This document shows, one piece after another, positions 62,930 to 64,000 of a stretch of DNA of 64,000 nucleotides (its first letter is position 1; each line of letters begins with the position of its first letter). Made by a program: the position numbers and the translations under genes. The stretch is from the NCBI RefSeq assembly GCF_002951615.1, contig NZ_CP019063.1, positions 248,001-312,000 on the forward strand. The letters are read 5' to 3'. The notes under the pieces are model-generated. The model ran no database searches. It worked only from the letters and a program-made list of their open reading frames with translations, and was not told where the DNA came from. Origin of the DNA: Rahnella sikkimica (GTDB taxonomy: Bacteria; Pseudomonadota; Gammaproteobacteria; Enterobacterales; Enterobacteriaceae).

Positions 62930-64000
62930 ATGTCTTCACCTTCATCAACGGCGGGAAAAGCGTGTGCAGAATGCGGCATGCCAGATCCCTGTTTGCATAA
63001 AATTATTACAGACTTCCCGAAGCAGGAAGAGAGTCGCATCTGGCCGGAAGAAAATCCTGTCAGATTCACCTTATTGGATGAGGGAGAGGGATGCGAAGGA
63101 AGCATCACGATTATCAGCAAATGCAGTAAATCTGGCTGTCCAAGAGCCGAACTAAAAGAAATCGAAAATAACACCTCAGAAGTTTTACAAACGGACGGCA
63201 GTCCGAATAGCGTCACACTACATTTCAAAGGGCAGAAAACCGAAACGGATATCCTGGAAATGCTTAACTCTCCCTGGGAATATCTCAGCAGTATTACCAC
63301 GCCTGCTGATATCTTCGACGCACCGGCACACTACGTTGTGGCGACTCAGGGTTGTCATGAAAAAGGCTCACAGGTCTTTATCGATGTATATCCAAGTGTT
63401 GAGATACGTTTTACAACCGGCCTGAGCTATGAACTGACTTCAACTCTCCGGGAGAGAACAGTAAAAGAACGCCGCGATGAGCATAATCAATCGCGAAAAG
63501 TGATGGAAAACGCACGACCAAAAAATAGAAATAAACTTCGCCGTGGCTGGCAGTATCAAACTGATAAATTTGAATTATCAAGAAAGACAGAGCTCAATGT
63601 AGAATTTGGCGTTAAAATTTGTAATAAAGATTATTCAAAAGAATATGTAAAAGAAATAAAATCCACTAAAAAATCAGATCGCTTGAACAACTTAACAGAA
63701 TTGATTCTTTAGTTAATAATATCAATAAATATTTTGCACCCGATCCTGAAAACGCAGGTAGCACACGCGAGTATAATATATTCAGCATGGAAATAGCCCC
63801 GGTAAATCTGGAAATTTCTTATGCTTATCAGCACACTGATATAAAAGAGGGTCCTTGTCACTTTCTGGGTTTATCAGGCGAACCATTTTTAAGCGGTACC
63901 TTTAAATTTGATATCATTCAGTTTATCTGCGCCTACTGCAAAATTGAATCTCTGGTCGGAAAATGTCGGGAGTACCTTGCAAGGCACGGTACCAGCGTTG
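62930..64000 (+). CDS. Putative type VI effector, Cys-rich N-terminus, partial and frameshifted
   Basis: Starts MSSPSSTAGKACAECGMPDP with a C-x-x-C-x-x-x-x-x-C cluster, then a beta-rich region. At a run of 6 A (63668-63673) the frame ends soon after. With one more A it continues as KKIRSLEQLNRIDSLVNNIN, then FAPDPENAG... to the window edge, so the real gene is longer than 350 codons and probably intact. Position right behind a DUF4123 adaptor marks it as that adaptor's cargo. The toxic activity lies outside the window or is not recognised. Confidence 0.6.

Overview
The window looks like the chromosome of an enteric gammaproteobacterium (Enterobacterales). An scsABCD copper/thiol-redox operon, umuDC under LexA operators, the ddc/dat pair for 1,3-diaminopropane, CdiB/CdiA two-partner secretion and a VgrG/DUF4123 type VI cassette together suggest the Yersiniaceae, for example Rahnella, Ewingella, Rouxiella or Serratia. 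The genus is inference only. Most of the window has moderately high GC. Two stretches are clearly AT-richer and accessory: about 9.7-15.5 kb, and the toxin/immunity parts of 36.7-46.5 kb.

Layout. 0-8.4 kb: the 3' part of an autotransporter, a tandem carboxymuconolactone-decarboxylase-fold protein with an SDR dehydrogenase, a Tat-exported beta-carbonic anhydrase, and scsABCD. 8.5-16.8 kb: the native umuDC operon (minus strand) has lost umuD and the 5' end of umuC. About 7.1 kb of foreign DNA now sits between its 3' remnant and its orphaned LexA operator. That DNA carries a metallophosphoesterase, a membrane protein, a decayed repeat protein, a complete second umuDC in the opposite orientation, and an IS3-family element. 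17-20.5 kb: a TetR/MDR-reductase pair, a DUF1348 protein, a pyridoxal-reductase-like aldo/keto reductase and a 28-residue membrane peptide. 20.9-23.8 kb: dat-ddc. 24-27.5 kb: small proteins of unknown function and a chemoreceptor ending in a CheR-docking pentapeptide. 27.7-36.2 kb: a homocysteine S-methyltransferase gene followed by a complete Dpp-type ABC importer, divergent from a FhuE-like TonB receptor with a candidate Fur box between them.

36.3-59.5 kb is a CDI (contact-dependent growth inhibition) locus, read right to left. It starts with cdiB and cdiA (about 3,450 residues before a frameshift), then a VENN-type pretoxin region and an Ntox28-like toxin, then cdiI. Downstream lies a store of displaced cdiA 3' ends, each with its own immunity gene: a toxin-deleted module that keeps a 68-residue putative immunity protein, a NucA/NucB-type nuclease with a SUKH immunity protein, orphan immunity genes, a kptA RNA 2'-phosphotransferase, and a 4.4-kb cdiA fragment with an unassigned toxin and its immunity gene. 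A repeat with a palindrome at a fixed place separates modules. Several cdiA copies have 1-nt indels in C or G runs, which could be decay, phase variation or sequencing error.

59.8-64 kb: a NlpA/MetQ-type solute-binding protein and a type VI cassette. The cassette has a vgrG without its spike half, a DUF4123 adaptor and a Cys-rich putative effector that runs off the window edge with a frameshift in an A run.
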